This document shows positions 18,099 through 27,115 of a stretch of DNA of 64,000 nt, in pieces. Made by a program: the position numbers and the translations under genes. The notes under the pieces are model-generated. The model ran no database searches, had not been told where the DNA came from, and saw only the letters and a program-made list of their open reading frames with translations. This DNA is from Bifidobacterium choladohabitans (GTDB lineage: Bacteria > Actinomycetota > Actinomycetes > Actinomycetales > Bifidobacteriaceae): the NCBI RefSeq assembly GCF_016102005.1, contig NZ_JACFPL010000004.1, positions 62,001 through 126,000 on the forward strand, read 5' to 3'. How positions within the stretch are numbered: position 1 is the stretch's first letter; the number at the start of each line of letters is the position of its first letter.

Positions 18099-21000
18099 AG
18101 CAGACTGCCGAACAGTCCGCCATTGTCGATGCGGATGTGAACGAGGATCTTCTGGTGGTGGCCGGTGCCGGCTCGGGCAAGACCATGACCATGACTAGCC
18201 GGATCATCGCCCTGATCCGCCGGGGAGTGCCCTCCGAGCAGATTCTGGGGTTGACCTTCACCCGTAAGGCCGCCTCCGAGCTCCAGTCCAGGGTGGGTGC
18301 GGCGGTCATTCGACGCGATCAGGGCAGAGGCGCCTCGGCCGTAGATCCCGAACGCAACTTCCTCAAGCCGACCGTGTCAACCTATGACGCCTTCTTCCAG
18401 TCCATCGTGCGCCAGTACGGCCTGCTGGTGGGCATGGATCAGGACACCCGTCCCCTGAGTTCGGCGGGAGCCTACCAGTTGGCCTCCCAGGTGGTCGCCG
18501 ACCATCTGGATCTGATCTTTCCTGCCGGCGCCTCGGCGCAGGATGGCGACTCCGACGACCTGGGCTCCGCCACCTTCTCGACGACCGTCAACCGGGTTCT
18601 GGGGCTGACCGGGGCGGTGACCACCTCCATGATCAGCAGCGACTGCCCGGATTTCGACCAGGCTGTGGAGCGGATCCGCGCCTGGGACCGCGCCTTTGTG
18701 GATCGTTCGGACCGGCTCATCGGCGACCAGCCCGTGCCGGCCACCGAGCCCACAGTCAGCACCTCACCGCCCAAGCGAAGCAAGAAGGAGACCGACGAGC
18801 ACTATCAGGGTAAAATCAAGGACTTCCAAGACAAGCGGCAGAGCATTCGCCTCCACCGGGTGGATGCCATGCGACGGGCCGTCCTGACACGCGAGAAGCT
18901 GCTGACCCTGGTCCAGGACTACCAGCGGGCCAAGCGTCAGGCCAACATGGCCGAGTTCGGCGACTTCACCCTGGCCGCCTTCCAGCTGGTCGAGCGTTTC
19001 CCCTCCATCAGCGCCCAGCTGCGACGCCGCTACAGCCACGTCTTTCTGGACGAATACCAGGACACCTCCACCACCCAGGCCCTGCTTCTGGCGGCCATCT
19101 TCCACCCGCAGAATCGGCAGGAGGAACAGGGGAGTGCGGATCAGGCTCCCGGCAGGTCGGCCGTGACCGCCGTGGGCGACCCCTTCCAGTCCATCTATGC
19201 CTGGCGCGGGGCCAGTCCCGGGGCCTTCCGCACCTTCCAGGCCCAGTTCGGCATGTTGGCCGACCGACCCGACTCCGGCAGCGGCCCCTTGTCGGGGGTG
19301 GCAGCCTTTGGGCGCTCGCAGGACCAGGACCCGCTGACCCTGTCGCGCACCTTCCGCAACTCCAGCTGGGTGCTCAAGGCCGCCAACCAGCTGACCGTCC
19401 CTCTACGTCACAGGGGCCAGGAGAGCCGGTCCGAAGCGGAACTGCGCGAGGTGGACGTGGCCAGGCTCCGTCCCCGTGAGGACGCCGACCCGGGTACCGT
19501 GGGCCTCTTGGGCTACAGCACCGGTGGCCAGGAGATCGATGGCGTGGTCAGGTTCGCCCTCAGGGCATGCGAGCTCTATGGCGACCAAGGCGACGCACCA
19601 CACGTGGCTGTCCTCTTCCGCTCCAAGGCCGCCCTGCCCAGGTACCGCCAGGCCATGGAGGCTGCAGGGCTGAGCTGCCAGGTCGTCGGGTACTCCTCCC
19701 TCTTCGACCGGCCCGAGGTCATGGATTTGCGGGCCCTGCTCTCCCTGATCTGCGACCACACCGACAGCGATTCCCTGATGCGCCTGCTGGCCTCGGCCCG
19801 GTTCGGCATGGACGCGGCCGATCTGAGCGCTCTGGCCTCCCTGGCCGCCAAGGTCAACGAGGACAGCCAGTACCGGGCCCTGGTCCGTGCCGGCCTGATC
19901 GAGTCCGACCCCGATCCGCGCCGCCGTCGCGAGGATCTGCACCGTTACCGTGACCAGGTCCCCAACGATGTCTTCCTGGTGGACCTGTTGCTGCGCGATG
20001 ACCTGCCGGACCTCTTGAAGAGCTCCGGGCTTTCCGCCAGGGGACGGGTCCTGGCCGCCGAGGCCGCCCGGGTCATCTGCCAGGTCCAGGCCGAGTCCTC
20101 GGCCCCCCTGCGTCAGGTGGTCATCGCCGCCATCCGTGCCCTGGACCTGGACGTGGACCTGGTGCTGGCCCGCTCCCTGGCCAATCCTGAACGTCCTCTG
20201 GAGCCCAGTCAGGCCAAGGCGGGCATTCAGGCCCTGCTGGACCAGGTGGATGTCTACCTGTCCGAGCTGCCCCAAGGCCTGGGGCCCAGCCTGCGCGGGT
20301 TCGTCTCCTGGCTGTCCTCCCTGGATCAGAGCCCCGAAATGCCCACTGACGGGGACGACCGACAGGCCGACGTGGCCCTGATGACCGTCCACCAGGCCAA
20401 GGGTCTGGAGTGGGACGCCGTGGCGGTGGTCGGGCTGAAGCGCGGAGCCTTCCCCAGCAGCCAAGGCGACCGGCTCACGGTCAAGCCCGCCTCGGACCAG
20501 CCGGTGGTCCCATCTTCGGACGGCCCGGTCTACCAGTACGACTGCACGGCCCGTACCTGGCTGGTCGATCCCCAGTCCGTGCCGGTGCCGGTCCGGGCCG
20601 ATGCCATGATCCTGCCCCGCTTTCCCCACGACGCCCCCCTGGGAGCTGACCCCGAGGACCTGCTGGGTCGACTGGACCTGGCGGGCCTGGAGGAGGAGGC
20701 CATGGGCCTGTCCCGGGAGAGCGGACTGGACGACCAGGCCCGCCCGGTCCGGGCCGATGCCATCGCCCCCTCTCAGCGCGAACAGTATGGCCGTCGGCTG
20801 CTGGACGACGAGCGACGGCTGATCTACGTGGCCTCGACCAGGGCCCGGCATGACCTGCTGCTGACCTTCAGCCAGGATTCCCAGGCGGAGTCTGCGGCCC
20901 TGAACACGCCGGCTCCGGACCCGGATAAGGCCTCCAACTTCTGGACCGAGCTGGTGGAGCTCTTCCAGGAAGAGCCCGATGCGGTCAAGCTGGAGCAGGC

Positions 21001-22135
21001 AGAGGATGCCCAGGAGGGCCAGCCAACGCCGCCCTTGGGGCTCTTTGTCGGTGAGCATGCCCAGTCCTACCGCCAGGCCATCGTCGACCGTGCCCTGGAA
21101 GAGGTGGACCAGGTCGCCGCCCGCGACGGCCAGCGTGATCAGGCGCTTTGGCCCCCGGTTCTGAATGCGCGCACACGCGAAGCTTTGAATCGCTCGGTCG
21201 CCTGGGTGCACGCCGGAAAACCAGGCGGCCACGAGATCCCTGAGGAGGGCGATGACGGTCTCTACGCCAATGCGGTCCGCGTCCTGCAGGTCAGCACCGG
21301 CCGTCTGGGGGTCGCCGACGACCAGCTGCTCACGGATCTGGATCTGCTGCGGCGCACCGGTCGTCGGATCCTGGGGCATGGAGCCAGCAGCGTCACCGCC
21401 ATCCAGGCCGGTTCGGCAGGGGGCGATCCCAAGATGGAGAGGGACTACTGGCAGGGGCTGGTCAGGCCCATACCACAGGTGGCCTCCCCGCAGGCCGAGG
21501 CAGGCACCCGCTTCCACGACTGGGCCAGGCGCTTCATCCTGCCCGAAATCTCCGCCCCCCAAGGACTGGTGGACCTGCCCGATCAGGCGGAGACAGCGAA
21601 CCTGCTCGATGGCCCACTGGGTCCCGGGGCCATGGCTGAGCGGGCCCGCATGCTGACCGGGCTTGACCAGGAGCGGGAGACCCTGGATCCCAAGGCCGAT
21701 CCCGTTCAGGCTCGTCTGCTGACCTGGGAGCGGCGGCTGGCTGAGTCCGACTGGGCAGAGCGCACCCCCGTCTGGGTGGAACGGCCCATCGTGGCGGTGC
21801 TGGCCGGTCGCATCGTCAAGGGCAAGTTGGATGCGGTCTTTGCCGGCGGACTGGACCCTGATCGCCCGGATCTGCGCTACACCATCGTGGACTGGAAGAC
21901 CGGAGCACGACCGCACGGAGAGGAGTCGACCAACCGCCGTCTGGTCCAGTTGGACTTCTACCGGCTGCTCCTGTCACGCTTGGAGGGTATCGGCCTGTCG
22001 ACCATCGACGCCTGCCTTTATTATGTAAGCGAAGACCGGCCCCAGGATCGACTCATCAGGGCCCGTGCCAGGACCGAAGAAGAAATTCTCGCATCCCTGG
22101 CCGAGGGCATCCCCGAGCAGTCGGACGAGGACTGA
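18095..22135 (+). CDS. adnB: AdnB-like UvrD/RecB helicase-nuclease subunit
   Basis: A protein of 1346 residues. The ATG at 18095 overlaps the adnA stop codon and follows GGAGGATCAGGA, so longer upstream readings are rejected. All SF1 helicase motifs are present: Walker A AGAGSGKT (23-30), motif Ia LTFTRKAASEL, motif II FLDEYQDTS, motif III VGDPFQSIYAWRGA, motif IV LSRTFRNS, motif V MTVHQAKGLEWD and motif VI RLIYVASTRARHDLL. A RecB-family nuclease domain ends the protein (GKLDAVFAGG, VDWKTGARP near 1265). With adnA it should form a heterodimeric motor-nuclease for resecting DNA ends, the actinobacterial counterpart of RecBCD/AddAB. The subunit name rests on gene pairing and domain layout. Confidence 0.9.
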   Translation: MKQTAEQSAIVDADVNEDLLVVAGAGSGKTMTMTSRIIALIRRGVPSEQILGLTFTRKAASELQSRVGAAVIRRDQGRGASAVDPERNFLKPTVSTYDAFFQSIVRQYGLLVGMDQDTRPLSSAGAYQLASQVVADHLDLIFPAGASAQDGDSDDLGSATFSTTVNRVLGLTGAVTTSMISSDCPDFDQAVERIRAWDRAFVDRSDRLIGDQPVPATEPTVSTSPPKRSKKETDEHYQGKIKDFQDKRQSIRLHRVDAMRRAVLTREKLLTLVQDYQRAKRQANMAEFGDFTLAAFQLVERFPSISAQLRRRYSHVFLDEYQDTSTTQALLLAAIFHPQNRQEEQGSADQAPGRSAVTAVGDPFQSIYAWRGASPGAFRTFQAQFGMLADRPDSGSGPLSGVAAFGRSQDQDPLTLSRTFRNSSWVLKAANQLTVPLRHRGQESRSEAELREVDVARLRPREDADPGTVGLLGYSTGGQEIDGVVRFALRACELYGDQGDAPHVAVLFRSKAALPRYRQAMEAAGLSCQVVGYSSLFDRPEVMDLRALLSLICDHTDSDSLMRLLASARFGMDAADLSALASLAAKVNEDSQYRALVRAGLIESDPDPRRRREDLHRYRDQVPNDVFLVDLLLRDDLPDLLKSSGLSARGRVLAAEAARVICQVQAESSAPLRQVVIAAIRALDLDVDLVLARSLANPERPLEPSQAKAGIQALLDQVDVYLSELPQGLGPSLRGFVSWLSSLDQSPEMPTDGDDRQADVALMTVHQAKGLEWDAVAVVGLKRGAFPSSQGDRLTVKPASDQPVVPSSDGPVYQYDCTARTWLVDPQSVPVPVRADAMILPRFPHDAPLGADPEDLLGRLDLAGLEEEAMGLSRESGLDDQARPVRADAIAPSQREQYGRRLLDDERRLIYVASTRARHDLLLTFSQDSQAESAALNTPAPDPDKASNFWTELVELFQEEPDAVKLEQAEDAQEGQPTPPLGLFVGEHAQSYRQAIVDRALEEVDQVAARDGQRDQALWPPVLNARTREALNRSVAWVHAGKPGGHEIPEEGDDGLYANAVRVLQVSTGRLGVADDQLLTDLDLLRRTGRRILGHGASSVTAIQAGSAGGDPKMERDYWQGLVRPIPQVASPQAEAGTRFHDWARRFILPEISAPQGLVDLPDQAETANLLDGPLGPGAMAERARMLTGLDQERETLDPKADPVQARLLTWERRLAESDWAERTPVWVERPIVAVLAGRIVKGKLDAVFAGGLDPDRPDLRYTIVDWKTGARPHGEESTNRRLVQLDFYRLLLSRLEGIGLSTIDACLYYVSEDRPQDRLIRARARTEEEILASLAEGIPEQSDED

Positions 22136-22254
22136 GTCTGCGGCAGACCCCGCCGGACAAGGGCGATGGGTGCCGCGCATCAGCAATCATGAACAGCAGG
22201 CGATCGGCGGACGGCCCAGGGCCGTCGTGGGGCCGGGCACGCCCGAATGGAGCA

Positions 22255-23004
22255 ATGAGACAGATGACAACGTCCAGTAGTCACGACCAGGCCTCCCTGC
22301 GGAGGGGGAGCGTGCAAATAAGACCCATGGTCTGGGCGGATATGCCCGACCTGGTGGGGACCTTTGATGCCACCTGGAAGGTGCAGGAGGATCCCGAGGG
22401 GACTGTGTCCCGGCTGAGCGCCGCGCATTTTATCCTGCATTATCTGGTGGGTGCCACCAGGGCCCGGATAGCCGTCGATGGGCAGGACTTTCTGGGGGTG
22501 ACCCTGCTGGCCGAGGGGCGCGGCGAACCCTGCTTCCCCCAGGCCCAAGAGGAGCTGGAGCAGGTGGACCAGCAGCTGTCCGCCACGACGTTGGGCGCTC
22601 GGACCCTGGACCGGGCCCGCCAGTGGCAGCTGACCGAGGTCAAGTTGGAGGAGAAGTGCGGTTTGGCGGTCCCGCCCCAGGCCGAACTGAGGCTCTTCCT
22701 GGTCTCCAGCCGTGCCCGGGGCCGCGGCGTGGGCGGCGCCCTGTGGCGGGACAACCTGGAGCATCTGGATCAGGCGGGCATCGAGCGCTTCTACCTGCAT
22801 ACGGACTCCTCCTGCGATGTGGGCTTCTACGACCACAAGGGCATGGAGCGGCTGGCCGAGCTCAAGGGGCGGGACCATGCCGCCTTCGCCGGGCGCGACC
22901 CCTCCGACGACCCGCAGTTCTTCGAGGGGATCGACGACATCTTCATCTATGCCGGCCGTGTGAGCGACCAGCTGGGCAGGGACGGTGATCATGGCGGCCG
23001 CTAA
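22255..23004 (+). CDS. GNAT-family N-acetyltransferase
   Basis: A protein of about 249 residues. The acetyl-CoA binding signature is clear: LRLFLVSSRARGRGVGGALW (R/Q-x-x-G-x-G/A type) followed by an alpha/beta region HTDSSCDVGFYDHKGMERL typical of GNAT motif B. The start is uncertain: ATGs lie at 22189, 22255 and 22264, and the weak GGAG at about 22248 best serves 22255-22264. The substrate is unknown. Its end overlaps the start of the MFS gene by 14 bases, so the two are probably co-transcribed. Confidence 0.8.
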   Translation: MRQMTTSSSHDQASLRRGSVQIRPMVWADMPDLVGTFDATWKVQEDPEGTVSRLSAAHFILHYLVGATRARIAVDGQDFLGVTLLAEGRGEPCFPQAQEELEQVDQQLSATTLGARTLDRARQWQLTEVKLEEKCGLAVPPQAELRLFLVSSRARGRGVGGALWRDNLEHLDQAGIERFYLHTDSSCDVGFYDHKGMERLAELKGRDHAAFAGRDPSDDPQFFEGIDDIFIYAGRVSDQLGRDGDHGGR

Positions 23005-24301
23005 ATCCCCATTCCTGCGCCTATTCACCTACCCGGGCGCCGCCGGTTTCTGCCTGTCTGCCGTCCTGGCCCGACTGCCCTTGGGCATGATGGGTCTGGG
23101 TATCGTACTGGCCTTGAACAACATCTATGACAACTGGACCTCGGCCGGTCTGATGAGCGCCGTCTACACGCTCTGCGCCGCCCTGGTCACCCCTTTCTAC
23201 GCCCGTCTGTTCGACCGGTTCGGCCAGCGTCGGGTCGGGGTGACGGCCCTGATCGTGCAGGCTCTGGCCATCCTGGGATTTGCCGTGGGCGCCATGCGCC
23301 GGGTTCCCCTGGGTGTGCTCTTTGTGCTGGCGGCCCTGATGGGCCTGACCCAGTTCGCCTTCGGAGCCCTGGTGCGCACCCGCTGGGCCTGGGTGCTGCG
23401 CGACGACAAGACCAACCTGCTCAACACCGCCTATGCCCTGGAGTCGGGGCTGGACGAGTGCGTTTTCATCCTGGGGCCCATCCTCTCCGCCTACCTGGCC
23501 ACCTCGGTCAGCCCGGTCTCCCAGCTCTACCTGCCTGCCCTGGCCCTGCTGATCGGCGGACTGACCTTCTTCGCCATGCGTTCCACCGAGCCACCGGCTG
23601 TCGTTCGCATGGAATCCGTCAGCCAGTCTGCGGCGGATCATTCCCCGGTGGACGCCCACGGGGACGTCCTGCCGAGTGATGCTGACGGCCACCAGGGCTC
23701 CCGCTCGGCTCTGGTCTACCCGGGCATCCTCCTGTTGGTCGTGATTTTCGTCGTCTTCAACATGAGCTTTTCGGCGGTGGATGTCTCGGTGACCGCCCTG
23801 ACCAAGTCCATGGGCCGTGAGGGTGCTGTAGGCCTGCAGCTGGCCCTGTTCGCCCTGGGCTCCCTGTGCGGGGCGCTGATCTTCGGCTCGGTCAGGCTCA
23901 AAGGATCCCGCTGGCGCTATCTGACGACCTTCCTGGTGCTGCTGACCCTTGGCTACGTGGTCTTCCGCCTGGTCATGGACAACCTGGTCCTGCTGGGTCT
24001 GGCCGAGGTGCTGACCGGCCTGTGCGTCTCGCCCATCTTCGCCACCGGCAACCTGATTGTGCGCGAGAACGTGGATGCCCGGGCCCTGACCGAGGGGCTC
24101 TCCTGGCTGTCCACCGGCGGATCCATCGGCACCTCCCTGGGATCCACCCTGGCCGGAGTCGCCCTGGATCAGTTCGGGCCCCACGGCGGCATGACCATCC
24201 CGGCGGTGGTCACCTGCTGCGCTGTTCCTCTGGCTCTGCTGGGCTGGGCCAGGAGCCGCAGGAGGGGTATGGTCGTGAAAAAGACCGAAAATGCACAGTG
24301 A
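22991..24301 (+). CDS. MFS transporter
   Basis: A protein of 436 residues with about 12 hydrophobic segments in two halves, separated by a polar loop near residues 200-240. The short loop between the second and third helices contains ARLFDRFGQRRV, which matches the MFS signature (G/D-x-x-x-D-R-x-G-R-R). The ATG at 22991 follows GGGCAGGGACGG; a GTG 6 bases earlier is possible. Drug/metabolite efflux is the usual role of this subgroup, but no substrate can be assigned. It overlaps the acetyltransferase gene and precedes dapB by 36 bases. Confidence 0.85.
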   Translation: MAAAKSPFLRLFTYPGAAGFCLSAVLARLPLGMMGLGIVLALNNIYDNWTSAGLMSAVYTLCAALVTPFYARLFDRFGQRRVGVTALIVQALAILGFAVGAMRRVPLGVLFVLAALMGLTQFAFGALVRTRWAWVLRDDKTNLLNTAYALESGLDECVFILGPILSAYLATSVSPVSQLYLPALALLIGGLTFFAMRSTEPPAVVRMESVSQSAADHSPVDAHGDVLPSDADGHQGSRSALVYPGILLLVVIFVVFNMSFSAVDVSVTALTKSMGREGAVGLQLALFALGSLCGALIFGSVRLKGSRWRYLTTFLVLLTLGYVVFRLVMDNLVLLGLAEVLTGLCVSPIFATGNLIVRENVDARALTEGLSWLSTGGSIGTSLGSTLAGVALDQFGPHGGMTIPAVVTCCAVPLALLGWARSRRRGMVVKKTENAQ

Positions 24302-24337
24302 AAACAGTGAAATAAACAGATAAGAAGGAGGCAGCCG

Positions 24338-25075
24338 ATGATTCGCGTATCGGTGCTGGGCGCAGGCGGACGCATGGGAACCGAGGTGGTGCGTGCCCTG
24401 AAGGACGCGCAGGATATGCAGACGGCCCTGCTGCTGGGGCCGGATGACGATCCGGCTGCCATCAATCCGAGCAACACGGATGTGGCGGTCGACTTCACCA
24501 GCCCCGATGCCGTCCTGGGCAACACCTTGGCACTGATAGGGCAGGGGGTCCACACCGTCATCGGCACCACCGGTTGGACCAAGGAGCGCCTGGACCAGGT
24601 CAGGCAGGCCTTGGACGGGCATCCCGGACTCAGCGTCTTCATCGCTCCCAACTTCGCCATCTCTGCAGTGCTGGCCGACCGGTTCGCGGCCATGGCAGCC
24701 CGCTACTTCGAGTCGGCCGAGGTGGTCGAGCTGCACCATCCCGACAAGGTCGACGCCCCCTCCGGCACGGCTCTGGGAACCGCTTCCGCCATCGCCGAGG
24801 CCCGCCGTCAGGCTGGGATGGGTCCCATGCCCGACGCGACCCAACAGCCTGATGCTTCCAGGGGCCGGGTGGTTGACGGTGTCCATGTCCATGCCGTCCG
24901 GCTGCGGGGACTCAACGCGCACGAGGAGATCCTCATGGGCAACCCCGGCGAGCAGCTGACCATCCGCGCGGATAGCTTCGAGCGTGTCTCATTCATGCCC
25001 GGAGTCCTCCTGGCAGTCCGCCGTGCCGGAAGCATTCCCGGACTGACCGTGGGCCTGGACCATTATCTGTTCTGA
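24338..25075 (+). CDS. dapB: 4-hydroxy-tetrahydrodipicolinate reductase
   Basis: A protein of 245 residues that catalyses the NAD(P)H-dependent second step of the diaminopimelate/lysine branch. The dinucleotide site GAGGRMG (8-14), the substrate/catalytic motif ELHHPDKVDAPSGTA (near 140) and the closing PGLTVGLDHYLF are all present. A strong ribosome site (AAGGAGG) precedes the ATG. In many actinobacteria dapB is followed by dapA and an RNase J gene. Here dapB is followed by a broken dapA copy, and the intact dapA-rnj pair lies about 24 kb downstream beyond the inserted locus. Confidence 0.95.
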   Translation: MIRVSVLGAGGRMGTEVVRALKDAQDMQTALLLGPDDDPAAINPSNTDVAVDFTSPDAVLGNTLALIGQGVHTVIGTTGWTKERLDQVRQALDGHPGLSVFIAPNFAISAVLADRFAAMAARYFESAEVVELHHPDKVDAPSGTALGTASAIAEARRQAGMGPMPDATQQPDASRGRVVDGVHVHAVRLRGLNAHEEILMGNPGEQLTIRADSFERVSFMPGVLLAVRRAGSIPGLTVGLDHYLF

Positions 25076-25107
25076 TATCCGCAAGAGCGTCCCATCTGCT
25101 TCCTCCC

Positions 25108-25700
25108 GCCCCTTTCGGACTGGTGATCCCCGTCATGATCACGTCCATGAACAAGGACGGATCCGTGGATTATGGGGCAGCCGCCAACCTGGCCTGGACT
25201 CTGGTGGCTGATGGGGCCGACGGCATTCTGGTCAATGGCACTACAGACGAGTCTCCCGTCACCCAATGGAGGAGAAGGTCACCTGGTCAGGGTCGTCAAG
25301 GATGCCGTCGATGTGCCTGTCGTCTCCGGAGCGGGCTCGAACGACACGGCGCGCAAGGTCCGGTGGTGGAGATGACCCAGGAGGCTGGGGCCGATGCACT
25401 GCTATTCGTGGCTTTCCCGGGATGGGGTGGTGGTCCACTTCCGTTTGGTGCGCGAGTCGGCTCAACGGCCAATCATTTTCTATGATGTGTCTGGACGGAC
25501 CGGACTGCACATCGAGATGGACACCTACCGGCGGTTGGCTGTGTGTCTGGTCCTGCTGGTCCAGGCGCTGAATGGCCAGGGCCGCTTTGAAGGCGGCCGG
25601 CAGGCTGGATCAGACCGCCATGAGGCTGTCCGATCTGGGTTCCGATGAGGGTCAGGTGGTTCTTGTCTGAAAGGGCATGTAGGCCGCCGGGCTGATCTGA
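25108..25700 (+). pseudogene. Decayed dapA copy (dapA') at the left island boundary
   Basis: This stretch aligns along its length with the intact dapA at 48912-49823 but is broken by frameshifts and internal deletions. Recognisable pieces in order are an N-terminal block (VADGADGILVNGTT, with the next motif altered to DESPVTQW), KDAVDVPVVSGAGSND in a different frame, MTQEAGADAL, the Tyr/Pro region reduced and shifted, a block like FYDVSGRTGLHIEMDTYRRLA, then a large deletion to LVQALNGQG and the C-terminal end (GLI stop at 25698-25700). The catalytic Lys region is missing. It sits where functional dapA would be expected after dapB. Confidence 0.88.
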
Positions 25701-25725
25701 ATCAGTCCTGAAAGCGACGATGCCA

Positions 25726-25845
25726 TCGCCCCTTCTCCAGCCACGTCGCCGGGCGCAGCAGATGGGAGCAAACCGTTGCTTGTTGTTGGCTGAATCCTAC
25801 CGCTGGTTTGTGGCCCTGGTCTTCCCGATATCCATGGTCCGTCAC
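25726..25845 (+). pseudogene. Decayed internal fragment of the RNase J gene (rnj')
   Basis: Directly after dapA' there are short blocks that match the middle of the intact RNase J gene in the right order: CCTTCTCCAGCCACGTC (25731-25747) equals 50745-50761, and TGGTCTTC with TCCATGGTCCG (25831-25841) equals the region at 50812-50838. The sequence between them has diverged and gained about 17 bases. No reading frame is kept. The dapA'-rnj' order repeats that of the intact pair, which shows that the left boundary carries a copy of both genes. Confidence 0.7.
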
Positions 25846-25890
25846 TGGATTTTGATCATCTTCTTGGATTTCTGCGGATTTCAGATGTTT

Positions 25891-25944
25891 CCGGCTTGGC
25901 TGTCATTGCGGATTGATTGGAGGTTAACCAGACGGGGACCTGCC
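25891..25944 (+). repeat. Dispersed repeat, left copy (matches 46317-46371)
   Basis: These 54 bases match 46317-46371 with about six differences and one single-base gap, starting CCGGCTTGG and ending ACCTGCC. In the second copy the segment joins an RNase J fragment to a fragment of the effector C-terminus. The left copy therefore appears to be a relic of the same junction. Confidence 0.75.
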
Positions 25945-25954
25945 CCGATTTGTC

Positions 25955-26158
25955 TCATGGGCTCTCCGGCTGGCATGCAGTGGTGATGCCAATGGTGCGG
26001 GCGCTGTAAAGGGCGCTGGCCATCCTCACTCCCAGATTGATAGCCTGCTTCTTTCTCAAGAAGAGTTCATGGGCATCATGGTTGCAGGCGCTTGCCTTGA
26101 CGGCTACCGGGCGTGAAGGAGCCTCCCGCTCATGCAGTACACTGACGAAGTGGTCCAT
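25955..26158 (-). pseudogene. Relic of a Ser/Thr kinase related to the PFNA-cluster kinase
   Basis: An open stretch of 67 codons contains two pieces of a kinase domain. The first, SRPVAVKASACNHDAHELFL, aligns with the ATP-lysine region of the kinase at 11773-13359 (NRPVAVKVALQG...THQLFL). The second, NLGVRMASALYSARTIGI, aligns with that kinase's LGVRMASALCCAHERGI. The roughly 55 residues between them are deleted, and the catalytic HRD and DFG parts are absent, so it cannot be active. It lies just upstream of the type VII-like locus and runs in the opposite direction. Confidence 0.75.
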
Positions 26159-26388
26159 CTGTCCAAAATGCGGACATAGTGATAGCCCGGCAGATGTGGT
26201 ACCAACGTCGGCGGGATTCCGAAAGGCAGTCGGGTCATAAAAACCAATATATTTGCAATTTTGCGGATTCGACTGCCATCTCGATTAGGCGAAATGCCCG
26301 GTCAGTGATAAACTTTTCTTGTTGGTTGAGGAAGCTGATTGTTTTTTGGCGGTATCTTTCAGCTGATTCGTGCATAGGAGGGAATGCT

Positions 26389-26682
26389 ATGGCAAATGTA
26401 TCGGTTACTTATGGTGATTTGGACGGCGCTGTCAACGATTTGAAGAATGGGCACGATACCCTCGTCTCCGAATTGAATGCCTTGAAGAGCAAGATTGATG
26501 CCCTTGTCGCAAGCGGATTTGTGACGGACCGTGCTTCCGGCGCTTTCCAGCAGTCTTATGAGGAATTCACAAAAGGAGCCACCCAGACCGTCGATGGTTT
26601 GAATGGCATGGAGGACTTCCTGAACAAGACCAAGCAGTCGCTGTCTGATCTGGATAGCCAGCTGGCCAGTTCTTTGCAATAG
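26389..26682 (+). CDS. WXG100/ESAT-6-like secreted protein, first of the type VII-like locus
   Basis: A protein of 97 residues beginning MANVSVTYG; the ATG at 26389 follows TAGGAGGGA (26375-26382). Much longer in-frame readings from 26179 lack a ribosome site and are rejected. It has the WXG100 size and layout: a helix, a central turn and a second helix, ending in LDSQLASSLQ. The central turn reads SGFVTDRASGAF instead of a W-x-G motif, followed by QQSYEEFTKGATQTVDGLNGM, as in actinobacterial WXG100 relatives. These proteins are usually secreted as dimers by an EssC/EccC ATPase, which is encoded at 34622. Transcription may be separate from the next gene, given the 433-base gap. Confidence 0.85.
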   Translation: MANVSVTYGDLDGAVNDLKNGHDTLVSELNALKSKIDALVASGFVTDRASGAFQQSYEEFTKGATQTVDGLNGMEDFLNKTKQSLSDLDSQLASSLQ

Positions 26683-26828
26683 AACCTCTGTCTGCGAGGG
26701 AAATATGCGCCTTTGCGCCTGCGGGTGTGTTAGCAGGTGGGGCATAGTTGCTTAAGACGTGTATAGGTGCATTTTGGCATTCTTGTCTCTAAGACAAGAC
26801 ATCGCAGGCGATGGAGCTGTCTAGGCCT

Positions 26829-26872
26829 ATCGCGGTTCCTTCTCATTAGCCATAATCAGAAGGAACCGCGAT
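26829..26872. other. Long hairpin in the 433-base gap between the WXG100 and kinase genes
   Basis: A perfect 15-bp inverted repeat (26829-26843 and 26858-26872, core CGCGGTTCCTTCT) encloses a 14-base loop. No T-run follows on either strand, so it is not a standard terminator; it could be an attenuator, an RNA-processing site or a protein-binding site. The rest of the gap 26683-27115 is comparatively A+T-rich, and I see no coding sequence in it. Confidence 0.7.
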
Positions 26873-27115
26873 TGCCTCTCTCCAATGGCTCGTTGTTGTG
26901 TTACGAGAATCAGCCTGTCGGATGTGTATTTGCCAGACTGTGATGTTCGCGTGCATGCGTCCTCCGCAGGAATCAGAAACCTTGTTGAGGATTGAGAGGT
27001 CGGCTTGATTCCACATTGATGTCGGAATCGGGGCTGTGGCTGATCCCTGAACAATGTGGTTTCTGTCACGAAGTTAGTCAATTACTCAAAATACATGCAA
27101 TAGCTGGGGAGAGAT

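Noticed and set aside
19403-21916. 837-codon open frame on the minus strand
   Set aside because: It lies entirely opposite adnB, has no motif, is Gly/Gln/His-rich and results from high G+C at third positions.
23021-24922. 633-codon open frame on the minus strand
   Set aside because: Opposite the MFS and dapB genes, low-complexity Gln/Gly/His composition, no ribosome site; a shadow frame.
25123-25485. Short dapA-like open frame as a real second dapA
   Set aside because: Frameshifts and deletions remove the catalytic Lys and most of the protein; it is part of a pseudogene.
26179-26388. N-terminal extension of the WXG100 gene
   Set aside because: The extra codons have no WXG100 character, and a strong ribosome site sits just before the ATG at 26389.
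25700-26388. Mobile element (transposase or integrase) at the island edge
   Set aside because: No transposase motif, terminal inverted repeats or tRNA attachment site were found; only gene relics are present.
26829-26872. Intrinsic terminator call for the hairpin
   Set aside because: No T-run on either side, so it is reported only as a hairpin of unknown role.
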